Source: Anniella stebbinsi (Eukaryota; Chordata; Lepidosauria; Squamata; Anniellidae). Taken from it: a stretch of DNA of 64,000 nt. The position numbers and the translations under genes were made by a program. Below the pieces are notes generated by a model. The model was not told where the DNA came from, did not search any database, and was given only the letters and a program-made list of their open reading frames with translations. Shown in pieces: positions 12,601-27,600 of the stretch. Every line of letters begins with the position of its first letter. The first letter of the stretch is position 1. The stretch spans positions 217,428,017 through 217,492,016 of the forward strand of contig JARDYH010000004.1 of the NCBI GenBank assembly GCA_029215795.1, in the 5' to 3' direction.

Positions 12601-15600
12601 GTATTTGATTAGAGACAATGAACTGAACTGTCTTAGAAATAAAGGTTGCATATTGAAGTAGTTGATCTCATGGGGATTCAAGACGTATTTTTCTTTCTGA
12701 GCTTTTTGGGCAATTAATTTGGTGCATTACAATGTTAAACTTTTCTTGCAAAAACTGGAAGATATTTATAATTTGAAAATGAAGATACCATCCATTATTA
12801 ATCTTTCAGATGTTTAGTGTTACCTAGCCAAAGTTCCGAAAATGGTGTTACCTTCTAGTCACCAGTGAGGCAAAGAAAGAATTGTTTATTAATTTTTTAT
12901 AGTAAAATAAGTTCTAGAGAAAATGGCGTAAAAACAGTAAAGCACTTAGCGCTGTAATTCTAGGAAGTATCTCAATCTATCTGCCATTTTTAGGAAAGGA
13001 AACACATAATTAACAGAACAACTGCATATAACATGTGGCTGATTTTATCATTAGGATGTTTCTCTTCCCTTTTCAATATACCGTTCCCCATTATATCCAT
13101 AGTTTAATGTTTGTATCCATACAAGTCTTAAGCTGATTATTGTATGTAACTTTTTAAAACCTAGGTAGAATTGAAAGAATATGTTAAAATACGAGACAGC
13201 ATCTATGAGGTTGATAACAAAGCAGAAAATGGCTTTACATTTTCACGTCTCCTTGATTTCAAGGTAAGGCAGATAACTCTGCAAAAAAAAATTTGTTTAA
13301 CTCTGCATCCTTTCATATTTTAATAACCTTTACAGTATTATTTTCCTGCAGTATATTCATCCTTGCATCTGGCACAAAACATAGGCTCTAAAACACCACA
13401 CATGAATCTGTATATTTAGCTTTTTTTAAAAAAAAAAATAGTGGTTTATTTTAGGAGAACTGCTTTGCTTTAAATGTATATTTTACCAGAGGAGGCTATA
13501 TGGCCCCTTGGGTAGGGGATGCTAATATGAATAAGAGTCAAGTGTTGGTTTTGTATTCCTTTTTTATTAAAGGCACAGTCCTATGGACTGCACCCTCACT
13601 GCATGGACCCCCCAAAACCTGGAGGTTCCTATGCCCTGCTTTGCTGAAGCCAGCAGGACATGAGGAGCAATGGAGGCAATATTTGCTTCCATGTCCTCCA
13701 GTCTCCTATATTTTTGCTAGACGGGCTTTTTCAGCTTTTCAGCCCATCTAGCAAGGGCTCTTTGGAGGGGGAGGGAAGGAGGCTGGAGGAGGCCCAGGAT
13801 AAATTATATACTGGTCTCTCTGGTCTCCTCCCCTCCCTGCACACCAGAAGGCCCGCTTTTTCCCCTCTCTGAAGTCGATTTTTCTAACCTTGAAGGGGCA
13901 GCCAGCATGGTTCTGTGAGGTGACAGGGGCTGATCTCCAACTCTCCTTCCAAGGTCTGAGCTGTGTTTCCGACTTTGAAAGAGGTTTCCCAAGTCATTCT
14001 ATGATCCCTGGGATCATAAGAGACTTAAACACCTCGAGCTAGTATTTTAAACTGAAGATTCAATCATGAACAGGTTTATAAATTGCCTTCCTTATAACTT
14101 GTTAAATATATTGAAGCTTTGCATGAATATTTTGACAAACTGAGGCACAAAACTTAATTCAGTTTAGAAACAAAGCTGTGTTATCTTTTAGTATTCTAGC
14201 GGTCTGCAGAAGACAGACCCTGACCACCTTATTGCATTGGTGACAGAAGTTATTCCAAAGTATTCCTGCCTTGTTTTCTGTCCTACTAAAAAGAACTGTG
14301 AAAATGTAGCAGAAATGATATGCAAGTATTTGAAAAGGTATGTTTCCTGGATGCAGTTCAGTTGCTAAATCAACATTTCCACTGTTAGCCTTTGGAGCTG
14401 ACTACTCTTGATGCAGAGGTCTGATCCTAAGAGTTGCTTTGCAAACAAAGTGATGAGAATAGTATGCAGTGACCACATGATTGTAAATTATGCTGTAATA
14501 TTGTGTGTACATCTTGACCAGACCCAGGGTACTGCATGGTACAATAGCACTAATGCATCTCAAATAACAACCTTTGTAGTACCACACAAAGCTGTGATGT
14601 GACAGAGATACTGATGGAGGGAGAGTGGTTGGTCATGATTACGCAACTTGAAACCATATTTGCCAAGGCAGAGCAAAGTCTTCCCAGTGTTAGTAATAAA
14701 CAGTTAGAAATAGAATACAATTGCAACTGAATACAATTGCAATTGTATTCAGCAGCATAGAGGGCAGCATAGTGCTCCTCTAAGTTTGCCTGTATTCAGG
14801 ATCTAGATCTACATGCTTTTACCTGTAAAAGAATCACTTGTTCCGGGCAAATAGATTAATATCTGTATTTCTTAACTAGTCTGTTCACTGCTATATGCAG
14901 TGTGTAGGTTGTATTTCCTATTCTTGGCTGTAAGGCAAAGTCACTCAGCCCGGTTTTTTGGAAACTTCTTTAAAATGGTTAATGTTTGAGCATAAGCTTC
15001 TAGTGGAGTGCTATTTTCCTTTGGCCACTACTGATGGTGGGTTGCCCTCAAATGGGTTTACTTCTTTTTTCCCTCTTTACCAGGGATGAGCAGTGCCCTT
15101 TCAATTCTCTTTAGGTTTTATCATTTTTATTGTGATTCTGTCTTACTATGTTTGTTTTAGTTAGGGAAGGTCCGTAACTCAGTATCAGAACACATGCTTT
15201 GCATTCAAAAGTTTCCGGGACTCCAGCACCTTCTGGTAGGGCTGGAAAATGAGTCACTGGAGAGCCTCTCCCAGTCAACATAAACAATACTGAACGAGAG
15301 GGGACCAGTGGTCTGACTCAGTACTCTACGTTCCTTTTTTTTCTCTTTTTGGGCCAGATCAAAAGAGCTTTTTCAAGGAACGGAGAAGGGCTTTTTCAGT
15401 GGTGATCCTTGATTATGGAACACTCTTCCCAGTGAGGTCTGCCTGGCACCAACATTGCTCTCCTTTTGGCCCCAGGTTAAGACTTTCCTCGACTTCTTCC
15501 TCTACTCCCAGGCATTTGACAGTATGAGGTTTTAACCAGTCCTAGGATTTGTATGATTGCTTGCTTTGCATTGTTTTTGTATGTGAATTGTTTGTATATT

Positions 15601-18600
15601 ATGTTTTATTTTTAAGGTTTTTATCTTTTGTAAATCACTCAGAGAATGTTGGCTATTGGGCAGTATAGAAATGTAATGAATAAAAAAAAATTAACACTAC
15701 CCAGGATTTGTGGTTAACTCAGGTAACCATAATTTGAAGCTGGATTCAAATCTTAGATTAGGAACATATCTAGTTAGCAGTAACCATAGCATAACAAACA
15801 TACCACTAAGCCATAAGTGGGGGAATTTGTAGCTGAGAGGGGAATACTTTGTTGTGGGAGTGCATAGTCTTGTAGTCCATTCCCAATCTCTTAACCATGT
15901 CTAAGGGTTGGGAAGCGTTATATCTGTACTGGCTCTTGCACAGGTTTCGTGTATTGTTCGTGTAATTGACCTATCCTTGTTAATCTCAATGAACAAGACC
16001 ACTTGGTGATAAGGATCTCTTACCTACACAGGTCCCAAGCTAGTTGGTATACAAGCATTGTCTAATAGTACTTTTCTTTCTTAGGGACTATAGAAAGCTC
16101 AAGGAGAAAGAAAAACAGGATCTTATTGAAGATTTAACAAACATCTGCAATGGAAGACTTTGTCCAGTATTGAAGCGAACTATTCCATTTGGAATTGCCT
16201 ATCACCACAGTGGCCTTACCAGTGATGAAAGAAAACAAATAGAAGTTGCTTATTCTACAGGCACCCTCTGTCTCCTTACCTGCACATCTACACTTGCTGC
16301 TGGAGTTAACTTGCCAGCTCGAAGGTTAATCTTCAGACAACTTGTATTGGGTATTGTTAAAGCCTACATTGCCCTCCCCCCCGAAATAGCATTTTTAATC
16401 ATGTGTATGAGAAAAATTCTAGTATTTCATTCACTCAGTTATATGAATCCAGAGGAAGGGGGTCCAGGAGCAAGCAGTAAGCTGAGCTAGATTCCTGAAA
16501 TACTGGAGGCTGTCCAGGCCTAAGCTCACAAACAACATTTCAGACTGCAATTGGGGGCTCATATGATTGAGTGTGCCTCCACCTTAAGACAAATTCCCAA
16601 AACTAGAGATTGGGCAGCAGACTTTTCCCTGACATATGAGTTTTCTATGTGCAGGGAATTATTTTTGCATGGTGAAGTATTCAGTCATGTGAGCCCCCCA
16701 GGATCTGAAGTGGAATGGCCAAGAAACAGGTTTACCACCCGATCTGGGAATGCTGGCTCCTGCTCATGAGTTCAGCCTGTCTTGCTTCTGGACTGAAGCT
16801 CTTTTTCTTGGGCTCAAATATGGACAGTACTAAAGATAGCAAGAAAGTGATTCTTCCTCGCACTATGTTTGGCAGACACGAAAAAGAAGAGAATTAGTTT
16901 CAAGGATGTTGGTATGAAAAGACAACTGCTTAAAACAAACATAATGTTATACAGTGTTTATAAATAAAGCACCTGATGGAACACAAATGATCATACCAAT
17001 TAATGTTATACAATGTTTATAAATAAACACCTGATGGTAAGCAACAAACATACCAATGTCATAAGAACTATATCAGTAATACTAGTCTAGGGAACCCCGC
17101 TATATTTCCATTTCATTAGGAAGTCTTACAGACATTTCCTAAGGTACATAACACACTGATAACAAACTGATCAACTACTGATATAGTTGAATGTTTCACT
17201 TCCTGAATAGATCATTTTTTCAATGCTGTACTGGTCAATAAGGCAAAATAGCCAATTGTGTTCTTAGGTAGAGAGTAAGATACTCCAGTACTGTATTGAA
17301 AGTAAAAATTCTGAAAGAGAAAAGCAAATGTATTTACATTATTTAATGTTTCTGAAGTTTAACTGGCACAAACTTACCATAATTTGTAGTTAACTTTTAC
17401 CTGTTTTTTCCCAGCTCATTCTTCCCAAAATGTGTTAGTATTCTAGAAGCCAGTCACCAAACAAAAGAGTAGTTGTAAATCAGGAAGTGAATATGGCAAT
17501 AACTGTTCAAAATTTAAAGGCACAGTACACATCAGGAAAATGTTCACAAAAACACTGACAAATCAATCTGTTCATTTAAACCTGCAGGCTAATTATCTGA
17601 AAGTGAATATCCAGAGTGATTTCCTCTGTAACAAAAATCTATCCACATCAACCCTATTGTACAAATGTAATCTCAACCACTCAATGACAAAGAAAGAAAA
17701 ATCCTCCTATTTGTGTGATTTGTCAATGGCATGGGATACCAAAAGAGCATCTATAACCTTATTCTTGATTTCACTATGATGCTCAGACATCCTAATTTTT
17801 TAAGACCTAACAGTTTTCCCCACATAAATGTACCACGCTAGGCAGCTGTCTTAGGAAGGTTTTCAGAAATATAGTGCACTGAAATCAGAAGTTTGTATGA
17901 ATTAAAAGTTTGTATGACTAAGCATTATTCATTACTTTAGCATATCATTAATGAAGTGTTAAGCATGTTTAACAATTCTGAAGAATATTGAGGTTCTAAC
18001 AGGCATTTTGTTTTCTTCATTTCAGTAATTAATGATTTAAAAATCATAGGCTTTGTACATTACATATTGCCCTTTTTACATTGCATACCTTTGAAAATCG
18101 TAATAGTATCTTCCAATCTTTTCTCTTGGGAAGAAAAACTCATTTTCAAGTATCTGAGAAGTGTTAATGCTACAATTTAATTAAAATGCATTTTCAATGT
18201 TTCCTTAGGGTTATTTTGAGAGCTCCATATGTTGCTACAGTATTCTTGAAGAAGAACCAGTATAAACAGATGATTGGCAGAGCTGGTCGTGCTGGTATTG
18301 ACAAAGTTGGTGAAAGCATTCTTATAGTGCAAGAGAAAGACAGACAACTGGTAACTTAAGCGAAAAGAATGGAGATTTTGAGACTTCTGAGTCATCAGGA
18401 TAAGTCGATTGTGTAGTATAGGAAGGAGCTCAAATTTTTAAAACAAGCTTGCTCTGAAATAGTTTGATTCTTCTTTTAGTAAGTACATTTAAGACCCCTT
18501 TTCCTTTGGTTGTAAGGGCAGAAAGGTCTAGCCCCTCTCCTTGAAAACCAGTAGTATTTCATCATTAAATCATATTCCTGCATAACATCCTGACTACAGA

Positions 18601-21600
18601 AAAAAATGTTTATTTTTGTAGTTGACCTGTCCTGGTTGCATGAGCTTAGGATGGAGTAGCATCCTTGAAGGATAAAGTGATATATGAAAAATTGAAATAT
18701 TGCTTATAAATCTTCATATTTAAAAGATAAAAATTGTTAAGCGTTTATTTTTAAACAGTGTATACTACTAAAATAATCCCTTCTCCTCCTCTACTAAATG
18801 CTTGCCAAAATAAAAATGCCTTAAGTCACCACTAAAAAGGCTCAGACTTTAATAACCTTGGAGAGGAATGGATCTCCAGAGCTGAGAAGCGTCATCCGAG
18901 AAGAGCTCTTTCGTTTGTTCTGTTGCTTGTTTTATTTAAAACTTTTATTTCCTGCTTTTCTAAAAGAGTTCAAGACAGCTTACAACCAGCATTTAAAACT
19001 AGAAGCACTGCAAAAACCACAACTCTACATAAACAAATTGAACAGCACAATACAGGCCAATCTATCACATAGCGTAAAAAATTAAAATAGTTCTAATGAG
19101 CCAGGAGGGAGATACACTACACAATCACACCTCTTGAGGGAGGTCATTCCATAAACCTAGGGTCTCCTCTGAGAAGACCTCCTAGCTGCACTTGACTGCA
19201 TTAGTAACGCAATACAAGGTAACTGATACATAGATGGCATGATTAAGAGAGTCCACTTAGGGAGACCTTGATAGGAGATGACGGAGAAGGCAGCTTCTTT
19301 TAGTGGTGTTAGGTACAAATATGATTTTCATAACATTTTCTTTCACTTAGTTGTAGTATTTCTTGACGCAGGATGTCAATATTTTTTAAGGTTCGAAACT
19401 TGGTATACAGCCCCATAGAAAGCTGTTACAGCAATCTCCTGCTTGAGCCGAACAAGGGAATCCGAAGCTTACTCTTATCGTTGGTTGGATTAAAGGTAAT
19501 TCTGGGTTTTTTAAAAAAATCATCTGCTTTTAGTACACATGAAAGAGACTGAATGGGGGAGGGAAAGTTTCAGATAGAAGATCAAATGGGCAACCTTTAT
19601 TGTTGTTTCATGACACTAGACTGATTTTCAAACAGGTCTTTTAGTATAGTATTTGTCCTATTCTGCGCAGATAGCAACCAGTCCTGAAGAGGTTTACCAG
19701 TTCATGTGTGCAACCTTGTTTAGCATCCAGACACAGCTTCTGCCTAAAGAAAAGAGCCTGCGAGATGTAACTATGGAAGTGTTGCAATGGTTGAAACAAA
19801 ATGGCCTCATAAAAGAAAGAGCAAACTGCGACAACGGACAAAGTTTTCACTGCAATCTAGAGATCACTCCGTTGGGTCAAGCAACTTACAAAGGTAAAAG
19901 AGCTCTCTAGGGTATCTGTGAAAAAATACATTTGGGTGCAATTGAGGCAAAGTGGGAGCAGTTGTCACTGGGGATGCCCTTCCTTTCTCAGTCATTTGTG
20001 GTGCATTTCCAGTTGCAGAGCCATTTCGTTCCCTGTAAAGTAAGTCCCTTCCCTTCTCCCAGGTCTTCTTCAAGCTTACAAAGCACAGTGGCGCTTCTGA
20101 GTATTTGTGTAGGATCTGGCTGTAAGGCTGCAATCTTCTTACTGGTGTTTGATCTGTTTTTAAAATATCATCATTAATAATTTTGAAATTTCACTATACT
20201 GGAATAGAGGCAGTCTGAAATTGGCATCTTGTCAATTTTAGCTGCTGCTTTCCTGACTCTTTGAGGAAGCAAAGTTGAGAAGCAATTAATCAAAAGAGTC
20301 TCATCAGTTGTGCAGGGGGAGGGTGCGTTGGTGATGTGATAAATTCTGCAGTTTTCGCCTGGTCGTGAAAGTGGCCAGAAAAACTAAGGAGGACTTTTGA
20401 AATTGACTAGAGAAAGCAATTGAGTTTCCTAGCTAGGTTGAGAAACTGGGTAGAAAAAGTTAGGATGTACAACTCTGTCATAACCATGTTTACTTGAAAA
20501 TAAAGCAATCCGCTTACCCTGTGCTACAGGCACACTTTTAAAAGAAAAAAAATGCACCAAAAAAGGGTCATTAAAATGGTGTTGAGAAACACCTACTTCA
20601 AAATGTTGGTTGGAAAATGCAGGGTGTGGTGATCATGAGGGGTCAGGAAAGGGGACATCACTGCCGTCTCAGCAATGGATGGAAGATAGTGAGTTGCACG
20701 CATCTACAAAAGTGCTAGATCTCCTGAAGTGGACAGTCATTGGAAACTCTCCATTTAGCTTAGAGCATAAGAACAGTGCACAGACATCTAAACAAATTCA
20801 GTTCAGCTTCTTAAGTTCTGTCACCAAAACATTGCCCTTTTTTGAAATATAATAACTTTCGGACTTTTGACAGGTGGTGGGGCAGGAGGAATCCAGACAA
20901 GTTATTAATATGTAAAGCACAGTTTCCCAGTACTCAACCACTAAATCAAGTTGCTGGTAAACCTCAATGCTTACCTTAGCAAGCAAGCCTATTATAGTGG
21001 TGAGTCTGTATGGAATGTCATTTACATAAGAAAAGGCAATTTCCTCCACCCCCCTGAATCACAAAAGGCTGTGGTATTTCTGGTTTGGGGAGATAAAATA
21101 TGGATTTTACATTGGCTGCGTTTGGACAACACAGTAGTCAATGGTGAGTTAATAGTCAACGCCACTGTGGATTATCGAGGGGGTACTTTCCACACGACAT
21201 GATTATAATCAACCGTGGTGTGAATTAAGGCCAGCGTCAAATTGGCTATTAGTCAACAGTGTGTTTGATTGACACATCCCGTGCTCTCCCCCCCCCCCCC
21301 CCCCAGTCCTCTCACTGGTATCCTATCAGCCACTGTGAGTTCTGCTGGCTAGACTAGAGCAGCAGCTGCTTCTGTCACACTTGCCTGGGGACCCTGTAGT
21401 CGCTGAAAATAACCAACCACATGCAACGAAATAGTCGACAGTGCCTGACACATGACATGCTAACCAACATTTGTTCAGATAATCAACTTTGCACAATGTT
21501 GGTTATTTGCATTGGTTATTTTGGCTGAATAACCAACCGTGCTGTGAAAAAGTCCTGGAAGATGATACAATAACCCACCATTGACTATTTAAAACACTGT

Positions 21601-24600
21601 CGGTTGTTGTGTTGTCTGAACCCAGTCACTGTGTCCTGCTAAGAGAAACAGTTTTTATCATCTGGAAAGACACCTTTGAGTAATGAAGATTCAGGTGTCT
21701 TCAATATCCTCTCAATATTAGAAGAAAATATAAATCTACATAATGTTGGGCACTTGTGATGTTTACCTTTAAATGCATCTTAGGTTCTATTGATTTGGGA
21801 TATTGTGATGCACTCTATGCAGACCTGAAGAAAGGACTTGAAGGGCTAATCCTTGAAAGCTGCCTTCACTTACTCTACCTGACAACACCATATGATATGA
21901 TTTCTCAATGTAATCCAAATTGGATGATCTATTTTAAACAGGTATTTAAAAACAACTACACCTAATTTATATTCTTATTTAGGATATTTGGATATCCTCC
22001 ACCCTTTTGCTGAGTTGAATAGCAAGAAGCTTACTTGTCTGGCCCAATGGAACAGCTGAAATTGTTTCTTGTGCAGCAACCATATTGGAAAACCCAGGCA
22101 AAAAGGAATCCAGTTGTGGGAAGAGGAGGACAGATGGATTTTTGTTTGCCTGGACTTTCAAAACGGCCACTGAGCCTTCAAGTAGATTGGTTCAAGAAAC
22201 AACTTCAGCTGTTCCATTGGGCAGACAAATAACAGATCATAGTTGCCCCTGCTAAGTTCAAATAGTACCCTTCGATGTTTTCAACCATCTAAGCAGAAGG
22301 AACTTCATGGTAACTTGTGTAACATCTCATAACTCTGTCTTTTTGATTGGATAATTGCATACTGCAGCATTTTTGTCCTGCTTGAAAATAAAACCTAAAA
22401 TAAGCCTAATGTATCATAGAATCATCGAATACTAGAGTTGGAAGGGGCCTCTAAGGCCATTGAGCCCAACCCCCTGCTCAATGCAGGAATCCACCTTAAA
22501 GCATACCTGACAGAGGGCTGTCCAGCTGCCTCTTGAAGGCCTCTAGTGTGGGAGAGCCCACAGGAAAGGGCTTGCTCTTGTGTTGCTCCCAAATTGTGGA
22601 ATGCACCCTCCATAAGAGCATAAGAAGAGCCATCCTGGATCAGACCAAGGGTCCATCTAATCCAGCATTGTCTTCACACAGTGCCAAGTACAGGAAACCC
22701 CCTAACAGGACATAAGTGCAACAGCACCCTCCCACTCAAGTTCCCAAGTAACTGTTGTACATAGGCATATTGCCTCTGATCCTGGAGGTAATATATAGCC
22801 CTCAGGACTAGTAGCCATTGTTAGCCTGTTCCAGGAATTTGCTTAACCCCATTTTAAAGCCATCCACTACACCTTGTGGTAGTGTGTATTTATGGGCCTC
22901 CTGTTCTAAGTAATTCCCTGGGAGAAGTTGTGGGAGAGACTAAGCAGAGCACCATAGGATCCACTGCCAGTCCTCTTCATGTTTATTTAGAGATGGTTTG
23001 TGCCCTGTGTTTTCTGTTTTTTACATATGTAGTTTAACTATAGATCTGAGTTAATTCTACTTTTTAGTACAGTCAGCTGAGTCCAATGGAACAGCAGATA
23101 GCTAACATTGTTGGAGTATCAGAGAGTTTTATTACCAAAAAGGCTTCTGGACAAGTCATCAAAAAGGTAAGAGGAAATATATTTAGTATATGAGATGCCT
23201 AAAAACAACTTGGAAAATACACATTTGAAATTCTCCATTTACTTTTATGATTACAGGATCAGAATTTTAGAGTAGCTGTAATTGTTTTTTTTTAAAAAAA
23301 ACATCCCTTCTATTCTCCCTCTTTTTCTTCTGCTGTTGAAGTATTATTTTATTCTTCTTGCAGTAGTAATATCACTTGGTAATTAGAGGGCTTTAAAAAT
23401 ATTGTAAGATTACTGAGATATCCCTCCAAATGGTAGATTCAGTTTAGCACTGAAGAAAGCCTCTCACTCTCTTGACCCCAGTTACCCCTTCTTTTGAGCT
23501 AAATTCTATGCAATGTCTACTTTTGAGTAGGCCTACGTAGAGTTTAGCTGTGCCTTGAGTGCTTGCTTGGAAAATGTTTAAATCAGTAATAACTGCATTT
23601 GTGTATACATGTGCCCCCTCCCAGTGTATTCCATATGTAACCTTCAGGGACCAAAAAGATTGAGCACCCCTGCTCTGCCAGGTAGTTTGCAGGTTTCAGA
23701 TTGCACCTAGGAGTTCTGGGATGAAGAAACATACAACACTTGATTCCCCAGTTTTGAAAGTACAGAACTCAGCTGTACCCAGTTCTGCCTCCACCCTTAG
23801 GCAGAACATGTAAGTCCTTTGGTAGGTGGAAAACAGAAGTAGGAAGTGACGAAACAGTCTTTATATTAACAAAGCTGAAGATAATATTAGGTGTACTAAG
23901 TAAAAAAAAAAGAGAGTCAATATTGGATAGCTTTACCTAGTAATTGAAGGGAATGTACGTTCATAGAATGAGAGGCCCTTTAGGTGATATAAAATCCTCT
24001 TCCTTCAGTGTAAGATCCTACTGTTGAGCAATTAAAGTGGGTATTCACCAAGTCATCTAAAAAGCAAGAGTTAGTTGTGTTTGCAATAAGGAAAAGAATC
24101 CAAAGTCCATATTGAGACAATACCTTTATTAGGCCAACCAAAATAACACAAATAGACTGCTACCTTGAGTTCTCTAGAAGCTTTCATCAAAGCAGCAGGT
24201 GAGGGCAGAAAACAGCTGATGTCTTTGCTGGAAATGTGTGAATTATGCCTCTTATAAGCATGTTGCCTGTCAGTATATCCTCTTAGAGAGCTATGGGGAT
24301 TTATACACTTAGGGCTGTTTAGTTCAGAAAAATTGAAAGATACAAAAGATTTTTCCATTCGAAGGTGTCCTTAGTTTCTAATTAAACTTGATATCCTCTT
24401 AGGATGTGGAGAGTATCACTGTTGGCAGACTCTACTTGTCCTTTGTTCTTCATGCCTTGTTAAAAGAGACCAACATATGGAACGTGGCAGAAAAGTTTAA
24501 CGTATCACGAGGATTTGTTCAAAGCCTTCTTAATTCAGCTGCTTCGTTCTCTTCCTCAGTACTGCACTTCTGTGAGGTAATGTTTGCTGAATACTTCGTT

Positions 24601-27600
24601 GGTGGAACTCAAAAATATCCCCCCTTTACATTGACATTTTCCAAATTGTCTCATGCTCTGTTTCCCTTTCTATTTTGAGAACTGAGCAAAGCAGTGTTGC
24701 TTTAAAAGTATCCCAAATTCAACATGTTCTGTTTTACTTAGCTCACATATTGGCCCAGTTCAGACATCATAACAACCCACGGTTAACAAATAATGCATGC
24801 TGGTTCCTGTTTGTCCACCCACTTCTACTGCCATAGACAAGCCAGGGACACTTTGTTGCTGGGGCTTTTCTGCGATGTCTGAACATGGAAATCTGGATTG
24901 TTGGAGGAAGAACAATCCAGAGTTTGAAACCATGTGGGTTGTTACAATGTGCAAACTGGGTCATAGAGAATTCTTAAACAGAATATATAACAGGTTGATA
25001 GAACTTTTATAATAGGTTTTATAGTGGGACATAATAAAACACTATTTTAAACGAATCACTTTAACATCAATTAACTAATAGCAAATACTTCATTCATGTG
25101 GCCTACATGTGTTGGCTGTTCCTATTGTTATCTCATCATTGCATTTTAAGTTGTACCCAGGTTGATAATCTACTCCCAATCCCCTGCTTATTACCCTGTG
25201 ATTTCCACAGTTAAACATTTAACTGCAAATGAAGGGTTGCAGTAACTGATACATAACATTTTATCTTCTAGAAACATACAAGATTTGCTAGGTAGTTTTC
25301 CAAATAAAATCAACAACCAAGAGTTTTGCTAACATGGTATTTATTTATTTTATTTATTTTTACAGGAGCTGAATGAATTTTGGGTTTATAAAGCTCTCTT
25401 GACAGAACTTACCAAGAGATTGACTTATTGTGTTAAGGCAGAACTTGTTCCTCTTATGGAGGTGGCAGGTGTTTTAGAGGTTAGTAAACCAATTCTTCAA
25501 GTATCCATTTCTGAATACTTAAATGCTTGGGTAAATGAGTAGTTGGGTAACAATACCAGATTAACGGCAAGGTTATTCAAAAATCCAATTTCTTCAAAGT
25601 GACTATTTCTGCCTAAGAGCAGTTGCAAATTATTCTTTTCCAGTGGTCTAGCATTCTATTGCCAAGTAAAGGCACAACACATATGCAAACACACAAAAAT
25701 GTCGTGTCTACAGCAGTATTTAGAACTTTCTTGTTTGGGGGTCTTACATTTTTTATTTATTGGTCCAGAAAGTCTCATTTTGCCATGTTAGCTATTCGAG
25801 ATCATGTTCCTTTTCTGTGGGTTACTGCGGGGACAGATCCTTACTGCAATTGGATATATGATAGTGAACCATGATGGGGTTTCTGTAGGCTGCCTTGAGG
25901 AAGCTATTCAAATTCTTCCTGTTCTCTTTCAACAATTCTTATGTTCCATCAGATCTAATTGTATCACTTTCATAGGAGATAAATATTATGAAGTGTGGTA
26001 TATAAGTGCCTTAAATAAAACAAGTTTGGTAGTGTTGTGGATTGTACACCACTGCAGTCAGATTTTATAGTACTTGTTGCAAAGCAATTGTAGCAGCAAA
26101 TGGACAAAATGAGACTAGCTAATCAAGTCAAGAATTTTGATGTCATTTTTAAAGAATATTTTAGTTTTTATGGAAATGGACCAGACAGATTGGAGATAGT
26201 CCTGAAGTGAACTTTCCAAAGCTGATAGTTTTCGTCCATCAATTCTACAATGATATATGCCTGCTTTACCCTCTTTATACATTAGTAATTTTGAAAACCC
26301 ATATAAAGTGGTCATTGAAGATGAGTTAAAAGCATAGTAATAGTCAGATGCTATAGTTTCACTGCTCTGGAATATGTTTTAGATGTAGAGTGGTATATAA
26401 ATGTGTGTGTGTCCATAATCACACAATGTAAACCATAAACATTCATACATGGAAAAAACAGAATAAAGATTTTCAAGAGCCCAGAATATTAAGCTGACAC
26501 TTATTCGTTTCCAAAGCTTACTTTCAAAGTCATATACCCATTTTATATTATAGTGGCCTGGTTCGCATTTAATGACAACCCATGAGTTGTTTAAACCATG
26601 GGTTGTCAGGACTATGTATGAGAGAATGGCTGAATTCGGACAACACATTAGTGAATGGTGGGTTGAGTGGCCAACTCACAGTTGGTTATTTTGTGGGTAC
26701 TCTCCACACAACATATTCCTACACAACTGTGGGTGGTTGGGGCTGGCGTTGAGTGGACTAATAGGCTGAATTCGGACGACACAATAAGCAACTGGGGGTG
26801 GGGAAACAATTGTCAGTTGTATTGACTATTGTGTTGTCCGAATGCTGCCATAGTCAAATCAGTGCTGATCCTAATCCACACCACAGTTGATTATTTATTA
26901 CCATGTTGTGTGGGGAGTATCCCCTAGATGAACAACTGTAAAGTTGATTATTAACCCACCACTGACTATCGTGCTGTCCAAATTCAGCCATTGTCAACCC
27001 AGCATTTGACTGACACAGCCCCCGCCCCTCTCCCCCCCTCCCTCCTCCCTCAGTCCTCCCAGTTCTATCCCAGCAGCCTCTGCAAGTGGCACCAGTTGTA
27101 GCAGAGTGGCAGCCACCGCTTTGGTCGCTCTTGCCGCCTGCCTCTATGGGCTTGTGTTTTGACCCACTCACCACACGCCATTAACCCACTCACCCCTCCA
27201 CACAACAAGCCAGTTGTTTCTCTCAGTTGCTTATTTGGGCGGAATAGCATACTGTCAGTAGTTTATGAGTGGCGTGTTACCCTCAACACAACACAATAAG
27301 CAACACAACTGACGATTGTCTCCCCCCCACCCCAGTTGCTTAATGTGTTGTCCGAATTCAGCCAATGAGTGTACTGACTCTGATGCACTTGCCAATTCTG
27401 TTTTGAATCAGCTTTAATCAACAACCCAGGGACACTGTATTTCTGAATTATTTAATGTGATGTCTGAACCCAGAACTCTAGGTTGTTTATGGTTAAACCC
27501 AGTGTTTAACCCAACTATCACCCATAATTTGTTGGGTTAAAAGTGAGTTGTTTGTCCCTCAACAATCCAGAGTTCCAGATTTGGACATCACATCAAACAA

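Noticed and set aside
26966..27174. Short Gly-rich minus-strand frame
   Set aside because: It reads the C/T-rich spacer of a non-coding palindromic element.
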